Positions 23,592 through 33,572 of a DNA stretch of 46,266 bases are shown one piece after another. The DNA lies in NCBI GenBank assembly GCA_026932425.1, contig JAIXKN010000099.1, forward strand, positions 11,923-58,188, in the 5' to 3' direction. This DNA comes from Burkholderiales bacterium. Lineage in GTDB: Bacteria > Pseudomonadota > Gammaproteobacteria > Burkholderiales > Burkholderiaceae_C. A program made the position numbers and the translations under genes. The notes under the pieces are model-generated. The model worked only from the letters and a program-made list of their open reading frames with translations, had not been told where the DNA came from and ran no database searches. Each line of letters opens with the position of its first letter. Positions within the stretch are counted from its first letter, which is position 1.

Positions 23592-24722
23592 TTACTCCTT
23601 CCAGGAGTCGAGGTAGCCCGGCACCTTGACGCCCTGCGCCGCGGCGTCGAGCTCGAGCGGGTAGCGCGAGTCGATCATCACCGCGACCTCGTCGGTGTAG
23701 CGGCGTTCGCCCTTGTTGTTGGCGGCCGCCGCGGCGAAGGCCTTGGGATGCGGGCCGTGGTGGAAGCCCGAGGGGTGCAGCGTGAACATGCCCGGCTTGA
23801 TGTTGTCGCGGCTGAAGAAGCTGCCCTGGTGATAGAAGATCGACTCGTCGAACTCGTCGTTGTTGTGGAAGAACGGCACCTTGAGCGCGCCCGGGTCGCT
23901 CTCGATGGGCCGCGGCGCGAAGGTGCACACGATGATGGTGTTCGAGAGGAAGGTCGCGTGCACCGTCGGCGGCAGGTGGTAGCGATCCGAGAGCAGCTCG
24001 CGGATGTCGCGCCAGTTCAGCTTCACCGGCACGCAGTCACCGTGCCAGCCGACGGCGTCCAGGAAGTTGTAGGGGAAGGTGATCGTCGTCACCTGCTGGC
24101 GCCGCTTGGCGCGCACGCGCGTCTCGAACTCGCCCTGCTGCGCCTTGAAGGGTTCGTCGATCTTCGGCGTGTCGAGAACCGCGAGGTCGAACTGCGCATG
24201 CCGCCCGGTGATGCCGCGCTCGGGCAGCATGAAGAGATCCTCGGTGGCCTCGATCGTCAGCACCTCGTTGCGCACCTGGGTCTCGATGCGCCAGGTCGTG
24301 CCGCGCGGGATGTTGATGTAGTCACCCTCGCGATAGGTCATGTGGCCGTAGTCGCAGAAGAACGAGCCCTCGCCGCGGTGGAAGAAGAGGATCATGTCGC
24401 CGTCGCCGTTGCGCGCGAGCTCGGGCATCGAACGCTCGAACTTCCAGAAGCAGACCTGCGTCTGCCCGTTGTGCATGAAGCGCTGCGCCTTCCACGGGCA
24501 GGGGTCGCTGTCGGCGAGGCGGTTGAGGTCCAGCAGCGTCAGCTCGAGTGGCCCTTCCCACTTCGTCCAGCCGGTGGGCTTGTGCTTGTGCAGGATGTGG
24601 CTGGCCGGCCCGAAGAAGCCGTTGCGCCCATGCTCGCGCTCGTAGAGGCCATCGGGAATGTCGCAATGAGCCTGGCGCGTATAGACGCCTTCGGCCTTCG
24701 GAAAGGTGATCGGGTTCTTCAT
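23592..24722 (-). CDS. Homogentisate 1,2-dioxygenase family protein (short form)
   Basis: A 376-residue cupin-like protein of the homogentisate dioxygenase family, shorter than the usual 430-445 residues. Conserved stretches include GRNGFFGPASHILHKHKPTG near the N-terminus. In the C-terminal half there are candidate iron ligands in PFFHNNDEFDESIFYHQGSF and HPSGFHHGPHP (His, Glu, His). The enzyme class opens aromatic rings of hydroxylated aryl acetates. No maleylacetoacetate isomerase or fumarylacetoacetase gene is adjacent, so the substrate is not certain. The ATG at 24722 follows GAGGT; a start 11 codons earlier is less likely. It is divergent from diaminopropionate ammonia-lyase. Confidence 0.78.
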   Translation of the reverse strand: MKNPITFPKAEGVYTRQAHCDIPDGLYEREHGRNGFFGPASHILHKHKPTGWTKWEGPLELTLLDLNRLADSDPCPWKAQRFMHNGQTQVCFWKFERSMPELARNGDGDMILFFHRGEGSFFCDYGHMTYREGDYINIPRGTTWRIETQVRNEVLTIEATEDLFMLPERGITGRHAQFDLAVLDTPKIDEPFKAQQGEFETRVRAKRRQQVTTITFPYNFLDAVGWHGDCVPVKLNWRDIRELLSDRYHLPPTVHATFLSNTIIVCTFAPRPIESDPGALKVPFFHNNDEFDESIFYHQGSFFSRDNIKPGMFTLHPSGFHHGPHPKAFAAAAANNKGERRYTDEVAVMIDSRYPLELDAAAQGVKVPGYLDSWKE

Positions 24723-24838
24723 GGCTACCTCGAGGACGGAGGCGCTGCCGGACATCGCTCCGGACCGCCTCGTGCCGGCATCGAAACGCGCGCCGGCTCA
24801 CGCGCCGAACGATTCTCACTCAGGCATCCACCCGGGCG

Positions 24839-24857
24839 TGCAACGCGATGCGTTGCA
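24839..24857. promoter_or_regulatory. Perfect 19-bp palindromic operator candidate
   Basis: TGCAACGC-GAT-GCGTTGCA, two perfect 8-base arms, lies in the 215-bp gap between the divergent dioxygenase and diaminopropionate ammonia-lyase genes. It is about 115 bp from one start and 80 bp from the other. The TGCAA...TTGCA form recalls LacI- or GntR-type operators, but no regulator gene is adjacent. Confidence 0.55.
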
Positions 24858-24937
24858 AGGGTCTTTGGCTGCAACCGGCCAGGCCGGCATCGCTGCGCTC
24901 GAAGACAATCGATGTCGAAGCACGAGCAGGCCAGCGC

Positions 24938-26119
24938 ATGAACGATTCGACCCGCGCGATCAACAACCCGACAGCGGCCGCAGCCGATGAGGCCTACGCC
25001 GGCCAGCCACTGACGCAGGCGGGTTTCGACGCAGCGTTGGCCGAGATCTCGGGCTGGCCGGGTTACGCGCTCACGCCGCTCCTGAGTCCGGACGCGCTGG
25101 CCGCCGGGCTCGGCCTTGGCGCGATCCACGTCAAGGACGAAGGCCAGCGCTTCGGGCTCAAGAGCTTCAAGGCGCTGGGAGGCGCCTATGCGGTGGCGGA
25201 GCTGCTTCGCCGGTATCTGGCCTCGAAAGGCGGGAAGACGCCGGTCTCGTCACGCGAGCTCCTGTCAGGGGCGTTCGCGCGAGCGTTGCGCGCGGTCACC
25301 GTCACCTGCGCCACCGACGGCAACCACGGGCGCTCGGTCGCCTGGGGCGCGCAGCTCTTCGGCTGCCGCTGCGTGATCTTCGTCCCCGCGCATGTGAGCC
25401 AGGTGCGGCGCGACGCGATCGCCCGCTACGGCGCCGAAGTGCGCGAAGTCGACGGCAACTACGACGACGTCGTGCGCCACGCCGCGACGACCGCGAAGGC
25501 CGAGGGCTGGACCGTCGTCTCCGACACCTCCTACCCCGGCTACCGCGACATCCCGCTGGACGTGATGCACGGCTACGGCGTCGTCGCCGCCGAAATCGAG
25601 GCGCAGCTTGCCGCGCCGCCGACGCACGTGTTCGTCCAGGCTGGGGTCGGCGCGCTGGCGGCGGCCGTCTGCGCGCACTTCTGGATGCATTGGGGCCGCA
25701 AGCGCCCCCGCCTCGTCGTCGTCGAGCCCCTGCGCGCCGACTGCATCTACCGCAGCCTCGCCGCCGGCCGGCCGACGGTCGTCGGCGGCGCGCTCGAGAC
25801 GGTGATGGCGGGCCTGTCCTGCGGCGAGGTCTCGGAGCTCGCCTGGGAAGTGCTGCGCAACGGCGCGAATGCGGTGATCGCCATCGACGACGCCTACGCG
25901 CTGCAGGCGATGCGGATGCTCGCGCGGCCCACGGGCGGTGATCCCCCGATCGTCGCCGGCGAGACCGGGGCCGCAGGCTTGGCCGCCCTGCTCGCCGCGC
26001 GCAATGATGCCTCGATCCGGGAGCTGCTCGGGTTCGGGCGCGATTCCCGCGTGCTGCTGCTGAGCAGCGAGGGCGACACCGATCCGGAGATCTACCGCCA
26101 GATCATCGAGCAGGCCTGA
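24938..26119 (+). CDS. dpaL: Diaminopropionate ammonia-lyase
   Basis: A 393-residue fold-type II PLP enzyme that converts 2,3-diaminopropionate, of either configuration in known homologues, to pyruvate and ammonia. The PLP lysine lies in FGLKSFKALGG (about residues 72-82). The family-specific stretches ATDGNHGRSVAWGAQ, SDTSYPGYRDIPLDVMHGYG and QAGVGALAAAVCAHFW follow. VAGETGAAGL near the C-terminus is the usual phosphate-side loop. The ATG at 24938 gives the normal family length. It is monocistronic as far as can be seen and divergent from the dioxygenase gene across a palindrome. Confidence 0.9.
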   Translation: MNDSTRAINNPTAAAADEAYAGQPLTQAGFDAALAEISGWPGYALTPLLSPDALAAGLGLGAIHVKDEGQRFGLKSFKALGGAYAVAELLRRYLASKGGKTPVSSRELLSGAFARALRAVTVTCATDGNHGRSVAWGAQLFGCRCVIFVPAHVSQVRRDAIARYGAEVREVDGNYDDVVRHAATTAKAEGWTVVSDTSYPGYRDIPLDVMHGYGVVAAEIEAQLAAPPTHVFVQAGVGALAAAVCAHFWMHWGRKRPRLVVVEPLRADCIYRSLAAGRPTVVGGALETVMAGLSCGEVSELAWEVLRNGANAVIAIDDAYALQAMRMLARPTGGDPPIVAGETGAAGLAALLAARNDASIRELLGFGRDSRVLLLSSEGDTDPEIYRQIIEQA

Positions 26120-26147
26120 GCCTCGTGCCCGCTGACCGGCAGACGGT

Positions 26148-26279
26148 TCAGCGCCGTGAGCGCAAGGCGTCGAGGCTCCAGGCGCCGCCGCCGGCCACGC
26201 TCAGGTACAGGAAGACGAAGCAGAACAGCACCGCCGATTCGCCGCCGTTCATCAGCGGCAGCAGCGGCGCGGGCAGCGC
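26148..26279 (-). pseudogene. DoxX family protein, C-terminal remnant
   Basis: Directly after the lpd stop codon, in the same frame, 43 codons read ALPAPLLPLMNGGESAVLFC, then FVFLYLSVAGGGAWSLDALR and SRR, then a stop. The NGGE...LFCFVFLYL...GGGAWSLDAL pattern is the C-terminus of DoxX-family membrane proteins, which normally have about 130-160 residues. The first three quarters are missing, and the fragment abuts lpd with no spacer. This suggests a deletion that fused the remnant to the end of the operon. A 34-residue ORF from the internal ATG could still be made. Confidence 0.72.
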
Positions 26280-27683
26280 TTAGACGTGCAGCGCGCGCCC
26301 GAGGGCGCGCAGCGCGGCCTCTTGCACCGCCTCGCCGAGCGTCGGATGCGCGTGGATGCTGCCGGCGACGTCCTCGAGCCGCGCGGCCATCTCGAGCGAT
26401 TGCGAGAACGCCGCCGCCAGTTCGCTCACGCCCTTGCCCACCGCCTGCCAGCCGAGCACGAGGTGATCGTCGCGCCGCGCGACGACGCGCACGAAGCCCT
26501 CGCTCGACTCCAGCGTCAGCGCGCGGCCATTGGCGGCGAACGGGAAGGCGGCGCTGATCGCGTCGATTCCGGCCTGCTCGGCGCCGGCCGGCGTCATGCC
26601 GGCGACGACGACCTCGGGGTCGGTGAAGCACACGGCCGGGATCGCTGCGGGCATCCAGCGCCGCTTGTGACCGGCGATGAGCTCGGCGACCATCTCGCCC
26701 TGCGCCATCGCGCGGTGCGCGAGCATCGGCTCGCCGGTCAGGTCGCCGATGGCCCAGACCTGGCGCATCGACGTGCGGCACTGGTCGTCGATCTTCACCG
26801 CGCGGCCGGCCATGTCCAGCATCAGCGATTCGAGCCCGAAGCCCCCGGTGCGCGGGCGGCGCCCGGCGGCCACGAGCACCTGGTCGGCCGGCAGCGCGAA
26901 CTCGTCGGCGGTGGGCGTGCGCACGCGCACCGCGCTGCCGTCGCCGGACAGGCCCTGCACGCTGCAGCCCAGGTGCAGCACCATGCCCAGGCGCTTGAGC
27001 GTGGCCAGCACCGGGCGCGTGAGCTCCTCGTCGTAGGTCGGCAGCACGCGCTCGGTGGCCTCGACGAGTGCCACCTCGGCGCCGAGCTTGCGGTAGGCGA
27101 TGCCGAGCTCGAGCCCGATGTAGCCGGCGCCGACGACCACGAGGCGCCGCGGCAGGCTGCTCGGCGAGAGCGCCTCGGTCGACGAGATCACGCGTCCGCC
27201 GAAGGGCATGCCGGGCAGCTCGATCGGTTCCGAGCCGGTCGCCAGCAGCAGATGCTCGCAGCGCAGGCGCAGCGGCTCCTCCCCATCGCCCGAGGGCGTC
27301 ACGTCGACCGTCTTGCCGTCGACGATCTGCCCGCGGCCGTGGACGACGCGGACGCCGGCCTTGCGCAGCAGCGCGCCGACGCCGCCGGTGAGCCGGCGCA
27401 CGATGCCGTCCTTCCAGCGCACCGTCTGCGCCAGATCCAGCGTCGGCGCCGCGGCACGGATGCCCAGCGGCGAATCGCCGGCGAAGGCACGCGCCTGCTC
27501 GAAGCGCTCGGCGACGTGGATCAGCGCCTTGGACGGAATGCAGCCGATGTTCAGGCAGGTGCCGCCGAGCGCCTGCGCTTCGATGAGCACCGTGGGCACG
27601 CCGAGCTGCGCGGCGCGCAGCGCCGCGACGTAGCCGCCCGGACCGCCGCCGAGCACGAGCAGGGTGGTCGAGACTTCCTTCAT
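26280..27683 (-). CDS. lpd: Dihydrolipoyl dehydrogenase (E3)
   Basis: A 467-residue FAD disulfide oxidoreductase. FAD fold [10 protein letters not shown] is at residues 12-21, redox disulfide Cys43-Cys48 in GGTCLNIGC, and NAD fold [13 protein letters not shown] at about 175. The C-terminal HAHPTLGE holds the active-site His-Glu pair. It reoxidises the lipoyl groups of the E2 subunit encoded 70 bp upstream and closes the branched-chain 2-oxoacid dehydrogenase operon. The ATG at 27683 has GGAG 8 bases upstream; an in-frame start 7 codons earlier lacks one. The stop is followed at once by a DoxX remnant in the same frame. Confidence 0.95.
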   Translation of the reverse strand: MKEVSTTLLVLGGGPGGYVAALRAAQLGVPTVLIEAQALGGTCLNIGCIPSKALIHVAERFEQARAFAGDSPLGIRAAAPTLDLAQTVRWKDGIVRRLTGGVGALLRKAGVRVVHGRGQIVDGKTVDVTPSGDGEEPLRLRCEHLLLATGSEPIELPGMPFGGRVISSTEALSPSSLPRRLVVVGAGYIGLELGIAYRKLGAEVALVEATERVLPTYDEELTRPVLATLKRLGMVLHLGCSVQGLSGDGSAVRVRTPTADEFALPADQVLVAAGRRPRTGGFGLESLMLDMAGRAVKIDDQCRTSMRQVWAIGDLTGEPMLAHRAMAQGEMVAELIAGHKRRWMPAAIPAVCFTDPEVVVAGMTPAGAEQAGIDAISAAFPFAANGRALTLESSEGFVRVVARRDDHLVLGWQAVGKGVSELAAAFSQSLEMAARLEDVAGSIHAHPTLGEAVQEAALRALGRALHV

Positions 27684-27753
27684 CGCGGGCTCCGATGCCG
27701 ACACCGCGCGCGGCAGTGGCCAGGATCTGTGGCAGCCGGCATGATCAGGGCGC

Positions 27754-29100
27754 TCATGCGCCGTCCGCCAGCAGCAGCGCCGGCGCCTCCAGCAGGGCGC
27801 GCACGGCCTGGATGAAGCGCGCCGCGTCCATGCCGTCGACGACGCGGTGGTCGAACGAGGACGAGAGGTTCATCAGCTGGCGCGCGACGACACGCGAGCC
27901 CTCGAACACCGGGCGCTCGACGATGCGGTTGACGCCGATGATCGCGACCTCCGGGTGATTGATCACCGGCGTCGTGACGATGCCGCCGAGCGTGCCCAGG
28001 CTGGTGATCGTGATCGTCGAGCCCGAGAGTTCGTCGCGCGCCGCGTGGCCGCTGCGCGCGGCCTCGGCCAGCCGCGCGATCTCGGCGGCGGTGTCCCAGA
28101 GGTCGCGCGCCTCGGCGTGGCGCAGCACCGGCACCATCAGGCCGGCGTCGGTCTGCGTCGCGATGCCCAGGTGCACCGCGCCGCTGCGCGTGACGATGCC
28201 GGCGTCGTCGTCGAAGCGCGCGTTGATCTGCGGGAAGTCGCGCAGCGCGATCACCAGCGCGCGCGCCAGCAGCGGCAGCAGCGTGAGCTTGCCGCGCGTG
28301 GCGGCGTAGTGCGCATTGAGCTGCGCGCGCAGGCCCTCGAGCGCGCTGACGTCGATCTCCTCGACGTAGCTGAAGTGCGGGATGCGGCGCTTGGCCTCCT
28401 GCATCTTCTGCGCGATGCGCCGGCGCAGGCCGATGACCGGTACCTGCTCCTCGTCGTGGCGCTCGACGAAGCGCGCGGCCGGCACCGCCGCCGGCTGCCC
28501 GCCGCGTGCGATGTAGGCGTCCAGGTCGGCGTGCGTGATACGCCCGGCCGGGCCGCTGCCGGGAACGAACTGCAGCTCGATCCCCTGCTCCCAGGCACGG
28601 TGGCGCACAGCCGGAGAAGCCAGCGGGCGCTCGCCCGGCGCGCGCACGACCGCGGTCGCGATCGATGCCGGCGTTGTCGCGCGCGTCGGCGCAGCGGGTG
28701 CCGGCGACGCCGCGGACGCCGATGCGGGCGCCGGTTTGGCCGCGGCAGCGGGCGCCGTCGCGGCAGCCGCCGGGGGCGGTGCCGCCTTCGCCGGTGCCGG
28801 TGCCGGGGAAGCTGCCGCAGCAGGCGCCGCAGCGCCTGCACCGACGTTGCCCGCGCCCTCGACCTCGAGCCGGATCAGCTCGCTGCCCACCGCCATCACC
28901 GTGCCCACCGCCGCCCCGAGCGAGAGCACGCGGCCCTTCACCGGCGACGGCACCTCGACCGTCGCCTTGTCGGTCATCACGTCGGCGATGACGCGGTCCT
29001 CGGCGACCTCGTCTCCGGGCTGCACGTGCCAGGCGACGAGCTCGACCTCGGCGATGCCTTCGCCGATGTCGGGCACCTTGATGACGTACTGGCCCATCAT
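27754..29100 (-). CDS. bkdB: Branched-chain 2-oxoacid dehydrogenase E2, dihydrolipoyl acyltransferase
   Basis: A 448-residue acyltransferase that forms the core of the complex. It has one lipoyl domain with Lys45 in [10 protein letters not shown] long Ala/Pro linker follows (about 84-155). A peripheral-subunit-binding domain comes next (about 162-200, [35 protein letters not shown]). The catalytic domain has FDHRVVDG (His418). Two ATGs occur in tandem (29100 and 29097). The GGGAGG ribosome site is so close to the first that the second may be used. The ribosome site and start lie inside a perfect 10-bp inverted repeat with the upstream spacer. E1-beta ends 97 bp before it. Confidence 0.92.
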   Translation of the reverse strand: MMGQYVIKVPDIGEGIAEVELVAWHVQPGDEVAEDRVIADVMTDKATVEVPSPVKGRVLSLGAAVGTVMAVGSELIRLEVEGAGNVGAGAAAPAAAASPAPAPAKAAPPPAAAATAPAAAAKPAPASASAASPAPAAPTRATTPASIATAVVRAPGERPLASPAVRHRAWEQGIELQFVPGSGPAGRITHADLDAYIARGGQPAAVPAARFVERHDEEQVPVIGLRRRIAQKMQEAKRRIPHFSYVEEIDVSALEGLRAQLNAHYAATRGKLTLLPLLARALVIALRDFPQINARFDDDAGIVTRSGAVHLGIATQTDAGLMVPVLRHAEARDLWDTAAEIARLAEAARSGHAARDELSGSTITITSLGTLGGIVTTPVINHPEVAIIGVNRIVERPVFEGSRVVARQLMNLSSSFDHRVVDGMDAARFIQAVRALLEAPALLLADGA

Positions 29101-29132
29101 GCCTCCCGCCGGGCCGCCCCAAGGGAGGCATG
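29098..29132 (-). promoter_or_regulatory. Hairpin that can hide the E2 ribosome site and start
   Basis: On the minus strand, CATGCCTCCC (29132-29123) pairs perfectly over 10 bases with GGGAGGCATG (29107-29098) across a 15-base loop. The second arm holds the GGGAGG ribosome site and the first start codon of the E2 gene. A smaller hairpin (GCCCC...GGGGC) lies just before it. The pairing is plain in the sequence; a role in tuning E2 translation relative to E1 is inference. Confidence 0.55.
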
Positions 29133-29197
29133 CGCCCCATGGCAGCCAAGTTCAAGGGGCAGTGCAGCGGCAACGCCGCAAACGTGGGGGCTCATGT

Positions 29198-30298
29198 TCA
29201 TGCCTCCATCGCACGCTTGAAGGCTTCGCCGACGCGCGCGGGGCCGGGGAAGTAGTCCCACTCCTGCGCATGCGGGTAGGGCGTGTCCCAGCCGGTGACG
29301 CGCTCGATCGGCGCCTCGAGATGGTGGAAGCAGTGCTCCTGCACCAGCGCCGCGAGCTCGGCGCCGAAGCCGCTCGTGCGCGTGGCCTCGTGCACGACGA
29401 CGCAGCGCCCGGTCTTGCGCACCGAGGCGAGCACGGTCTCCAGGTCCATCGGCCAGAGCGCGCGCAGGTCGATGATCTCGGCGTCGATGCCGGTCTCCTC
29501 GGCCGCACAGGCCGCGACCCAGACCATGGTTCCGTACGCGAGCACCGTCAGGTCCTTGCCCGGGCGGAAGACGCTCGCGGCATCGATCGGCAGCTTGTAG
29601 TAACCCTCGGGCACCATGCCCAGCGGGTGCCGGGACCAGGGCACGACCGGGCGCTCGTGGTGGCCGTCGAAGGGGCCGTTGTAGAGGCGCTTGGGCTCGA
29701 GGAAGATGATCGGGTCGTTGCACTCGATCGCCGCGATCAGCAGGCCCTTGGCGTCGTAGGGGTTGCTCGGCATCACCGTGCGCAGGCCGCAGACATGCGT
29801 GAAGAAGGCCTCGGGGCTCTGGCTGTGCGTCTGCCCGCCGTAGATGCCGCCGCCGCAGGGCATGCGGATCGTCAGCGGCGCGCTGAAGTCGCCGACCGAG
29901 CGGTAGCGCATGCGCGCGGCCTCGGAGACGATCTGGTCGGTCGCCGGGTAGACGTAGTCGGCGAACTGGATCTCGACCACCGGCCGCAGCCCGTAGCCGG
30001 CCATGCCGATGCCCACGCCGACGATGCCGCTCTCGCTGATCGGCGTGTCGAAGCAGCGCGACTTGCCGTACTTCGCCTGCAGGCCTTCGGTGACGCGGAA
30101 GACGCCGCCGAAATAGCCGACGTCCTCGCCGAAGACGACGACGCGCGCATCGCGCGCCATCGACACGTCCAGCGCCGAGCGCAGCGCCTGGATCATCGTC
30201 ATCGGCACGGGCTTGCCTGCCTGGGCGCCCTCCACGGACACGGCCGCAGCGTCGAGCCCGGGGGCGTCGGCGGCTTGCACTGTCGCTTGCTTGCTCAT
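29198..30298 (-). CDS. bkdA2: Branched-chain 2-oxoacid dehydrogenase E1, beta subunit
   Basis: A 366-residue transketolase-like beta subunit. Motifs include MTMIQALRSALDVSMARD, VFGEDVGYFGGVFRVTEGL, FDTPISESGIVGVGIGMA, GGGIYGGQTHSQSPEAFF and a C-terminal transketolase domain (LTVLAYGTMVWVA, VVVHEATRTSGFGAEL). With the alpha subunit it decarboxylates branched 2-oxoacids using thiamine diphosphate. The N-terminal 30 residues (AADAPGLDAAAVSVEGAQAG) are an Ala-rich extension beyond the usual start. ATG 30298 has TGAGG just upstream and starts 4 bases after the alpha-subunit stop, so the two are coupled. Confidence 0.92.
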   Translation of the reverse strand: MSKQATVQAADAPGLDAAAVSVEGAQAGKPVPMTMIQALRSALDVSMARDARVVVFGEDVGYFGGVFRVTEGLQAKYGKSRCFDTPISESGIVGVGIGMAGYGLRPVVEIQFADYVYPATDQIVSEAARMRYRSVGDFSAPLTIRMPCGGGIYGGQTHSQSPEAFFTHVCGLRTVMPSNPYDAKGLLIAAIECNDPIIFLEPKRLYNGPFDGHHERPVVPWSRHPLGMVPEGYYKLPIDAASVFRPGKDLTVLAYGTMVWVAACAAEETGIDAEIIDLRALWPMDLETVLASVRKTGRCVVVHEATRTSGFGAELAALVQEHCFHHLEAPIERVTGWDTPYPHAQEWDYFPGPARVGEAFKRAMEA

Positions 30299-30302
30299 CG
30301 CC

Positions 30303-31661
<1,359 letters not shown>

Positions 31662-31719
31662 TCACCCGGCAACGCGCTTCGGGCACGGAGGTTAGCGCAG
31701 ATGCGGCACCGGGCAAGCA

Positions 31720-31747
31720 GGGCTTGTCCCCAAGCCCACGCGGGCTT
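31720..31747 (-). terminator. Three-arm alternating hairpin after gshA
   Basis: The arms GGGCTT (31720-31725), AAGCCC (31732-31737) and GGGCTT (31742-31747) allow the middle arm to pair with either neighbour, with a 6-base or a 4-base loop. The last arm touches the gshA stop codon. There is no T-run, so it is a weak terminator at best; two mutually exclusive folds also resemble a small switch ahead of the bkd operon. Confidence 0.35.
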
Positions 31748-33273
31748 CAGGCCACCAGCCGCTCGGGCGCCAGGTACTGCTGGCGGAAGGTCTCGAAGGG
31801 CACCGTGTCGGCGGCCTCGGCGGCCTGTTGCTCGGCCAGCGAGGCATGGGCGAGCTGCTCGTAACGCGCCTGCAGCGCCGGCGGGTAGGGCAGCGTCAGC
31901 AATTGCAGCCGCGTCTCCTGTGCGCGCGCCTGCACGAAGGCGACGTAGGAATCGCCGTAGTCCTCGTGCATCGCGCGCAGCACGCGGGTCGACGGCAGTT
32001 CGGCCGGCGCGTGCAGCAAAGCCCGCGCGCTCTGCAGCGCGGCGGGATAGCGCTCGTCGTCCAGCGCCGCGGCCACCCGCGCCGCGACCGGCTCGCACTC
32101 GGCGAGCAGGCGCTCGGCCCAGCTCAGCAGCAGCACCGGCCCGTCCTCGGCGTCGAGCGCCAGCCCCGGCTCGCGCCCGCGCGCGGCGGTGCGGTGCTGG
32201 TTCTGCCCGAGACGCACGATCTCGACGGGGTCGTCGGGCGGACTGTCGGTGAGCAGACAGTGCAGCAGGAAGATGTCCAGGAAGCGCATCGTCTGGGCGT
32301 TGATGCCCACCGGCTCGAAGGGGTCGAGATCCATGCAGCGCACCTCGACGTACTCGACCCCGCGCTCACGCAGCGCGTGCAGCGGGCGCTCGCCGGGCCG
32401 GATCACGCGCTTGGGGCGGATCGTCCCGTAGAACTCGTTCTCGATCTGCAGCAGGCTGGTCGCGAGCTGGTTGTACTCGCCGCCCAGGTTGCACACGCCC
32501 AGCCGCTCGTAGGGCGGGTGCGGCCGCGTGAGCGCGCCGTGCAGCGAGCCGGCGTAGCTCTCCAGGCTGTTGTAGCTCACCGCCAGGGCCGCCTGCGCGT
32601 CGCTCTGGTAGCCCAGCCGCCCCATGCGCAGCGAGGTCGCGTAGGGCAGGTACATCGTCGACCCGCCCTCGCCCAGCGGCAGCAGCTCGTGGGGACGCCC
32701 CTCGACGAAGCTGCTGCTGACCGCCGGGCTCGCGCCGAAGAGCAGCAGCAGCAGGAACGAATGCCGGCGGAAGTTGCGGATGAGGGCGAAGTACTCCTTG
32801 TTCGAGAGCCCCGGAAGCGACCAGTTGTAGTGGATGCCCGAGATCGTCTGCATGCGCCGGCCGTAGCGATGCCCAAGGCCCATCCGATAGACGCTCTTGG
32901 CGCGCCCGATGTTGCTCGTGCCGTAGGTGCCGATCGGGATGTTCTCGTCGGCCGGCAGCGTGCAGGGCATGCTCGCGACCCACAGCCGCTCCTCGCCGAT
33001 CGCGCGGTAGACGAACTGGTGCAGCTCGATGAGCTCGCGCTCGCAGCCGTCGGCGCTGGCGTGCACACCGGTGATCAGCTCGAGCTGGCTCTCGCTGAAG
33101 TCGGTCGTGATGCTCGGATGCGTCAGCGCCGACCCGAGCGCCACCGGATGCGGTGTCAACGCCAGCCCGTTGCCCGGCAGCACGCGCAGGCTCTCCTTCT
33201 CGACGCCACGCCTCATGCCGCGCAGGCGCTCGAGGGACAGGCGCGAAAGGCGCTGGGGCAGGCGGGAACTCAT
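31747..33273 (-). CDS. gshA: Glutamate-cysteine ligase
   Basis: A 508-residue enzyme of the E. coli GshA type, which makes gamma-glutamylcysteine, the first step to glutathione. Recognisable stretches are RGVEKESLRV (about 22), TTDFSESQLELITGVH (about 57), IPIGTYGTSNIGRAKSVYRMGLGHRYG (shown in part), ISGIHYNWSLP and EVRCMDLDPFEP with its RCMDLDP signature. Length is close to the 518 residues of E. coli. The ATG at 33273 opens MSSRLPQRLSRL; the frame continues upstream but is not homologous there. It reads toward the bkd operon, 199 bp away. Confidence 0.93.
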   Translation of the reverse strand: MSSRLPQRLSRLSLERLRGMRRGVEKESLRVLPGNGLALTPHPVALGSALTHPSITTDFSESQLELITGVHASADGCERELIELHQFVYRAIGEERLWVASMPCTLPADENIPIGTYGTSNIGRAKSVYRMGLGHRYGRRMQTISGIHYNWSLPGLSNKEYFALIRNFRRHSFLLLLLFGASPAVSSSFVEGRPHELLPLGEGGSTMYLPYATSLRMGRLGYQSDAQAALAVSYNSLESYAGSLHGALTRPHPPYERLGVCNLGGEYNQLATSLLQIENEFYGTIRPKRVIRPGERPLHALRERGVEYVEVRCMDLDPFEPVGINAQTMRFLDIFLLHCLLTDSPPDDPVEIVRLGQNQHRTAARGREPGLALDAEDGPVLLLSWAERLLAECEPVAARVAAALDDERYPAALQSARALLHAPAELPSTRVLRAMHEDYGDSYVAFVQARAQETRLQLLTLPYPPALQARYEQLAHASLAEQQAAEAADTVPFETFRQQYLAPERLVA

Positions 33274-33572
33274 CGGACTGCGGACGTCGATCGGAAAAAA
33301 CGGGGTTTGGACGGTAGCAGGTTTGTAGTCGACCCGTCTGCTGGCGCAGGATTTGGGGCAGTGCCGCGCTGCGCTTGGCCCACCTACGCATTCGAGCACC
33401 AGGACAGACTCGGCAACGCGCACGACCTGTCCGATCGCATCCTCGTCAAGCGCGGGGAGGGTGTCGACGCAGCGCGCGCCTTCACCGATGACGAGGTCGA
33501 AGTCAGACGCGACGGGCTGCCTGCACAGGTCAGGCTGTTGACGCGGATCGGATGAAAGGCAGGCAAGACACC
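33274..33572. other. Unassigned 299-bp region upstream of gshA
   Basis: No gene is recognised. Both strands have protein-like open frames here: a plus-strand GTG frame 33361-33555 of 64 codons (PRCAWPTYAFEHQDRLGNAH...) and a minus-strand frame running into gshA (PVASDFDLVIGEGARCVDTL...). An AT-richer patch with GGAAAAAACGGGG at 33289-33302 lies near the gshA start and probably contains its promoter. Together with the toxin-antitoxin pair and the cas4 remnant alongside, this looks like decayed accessory DNA. Confidence 0.4.
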
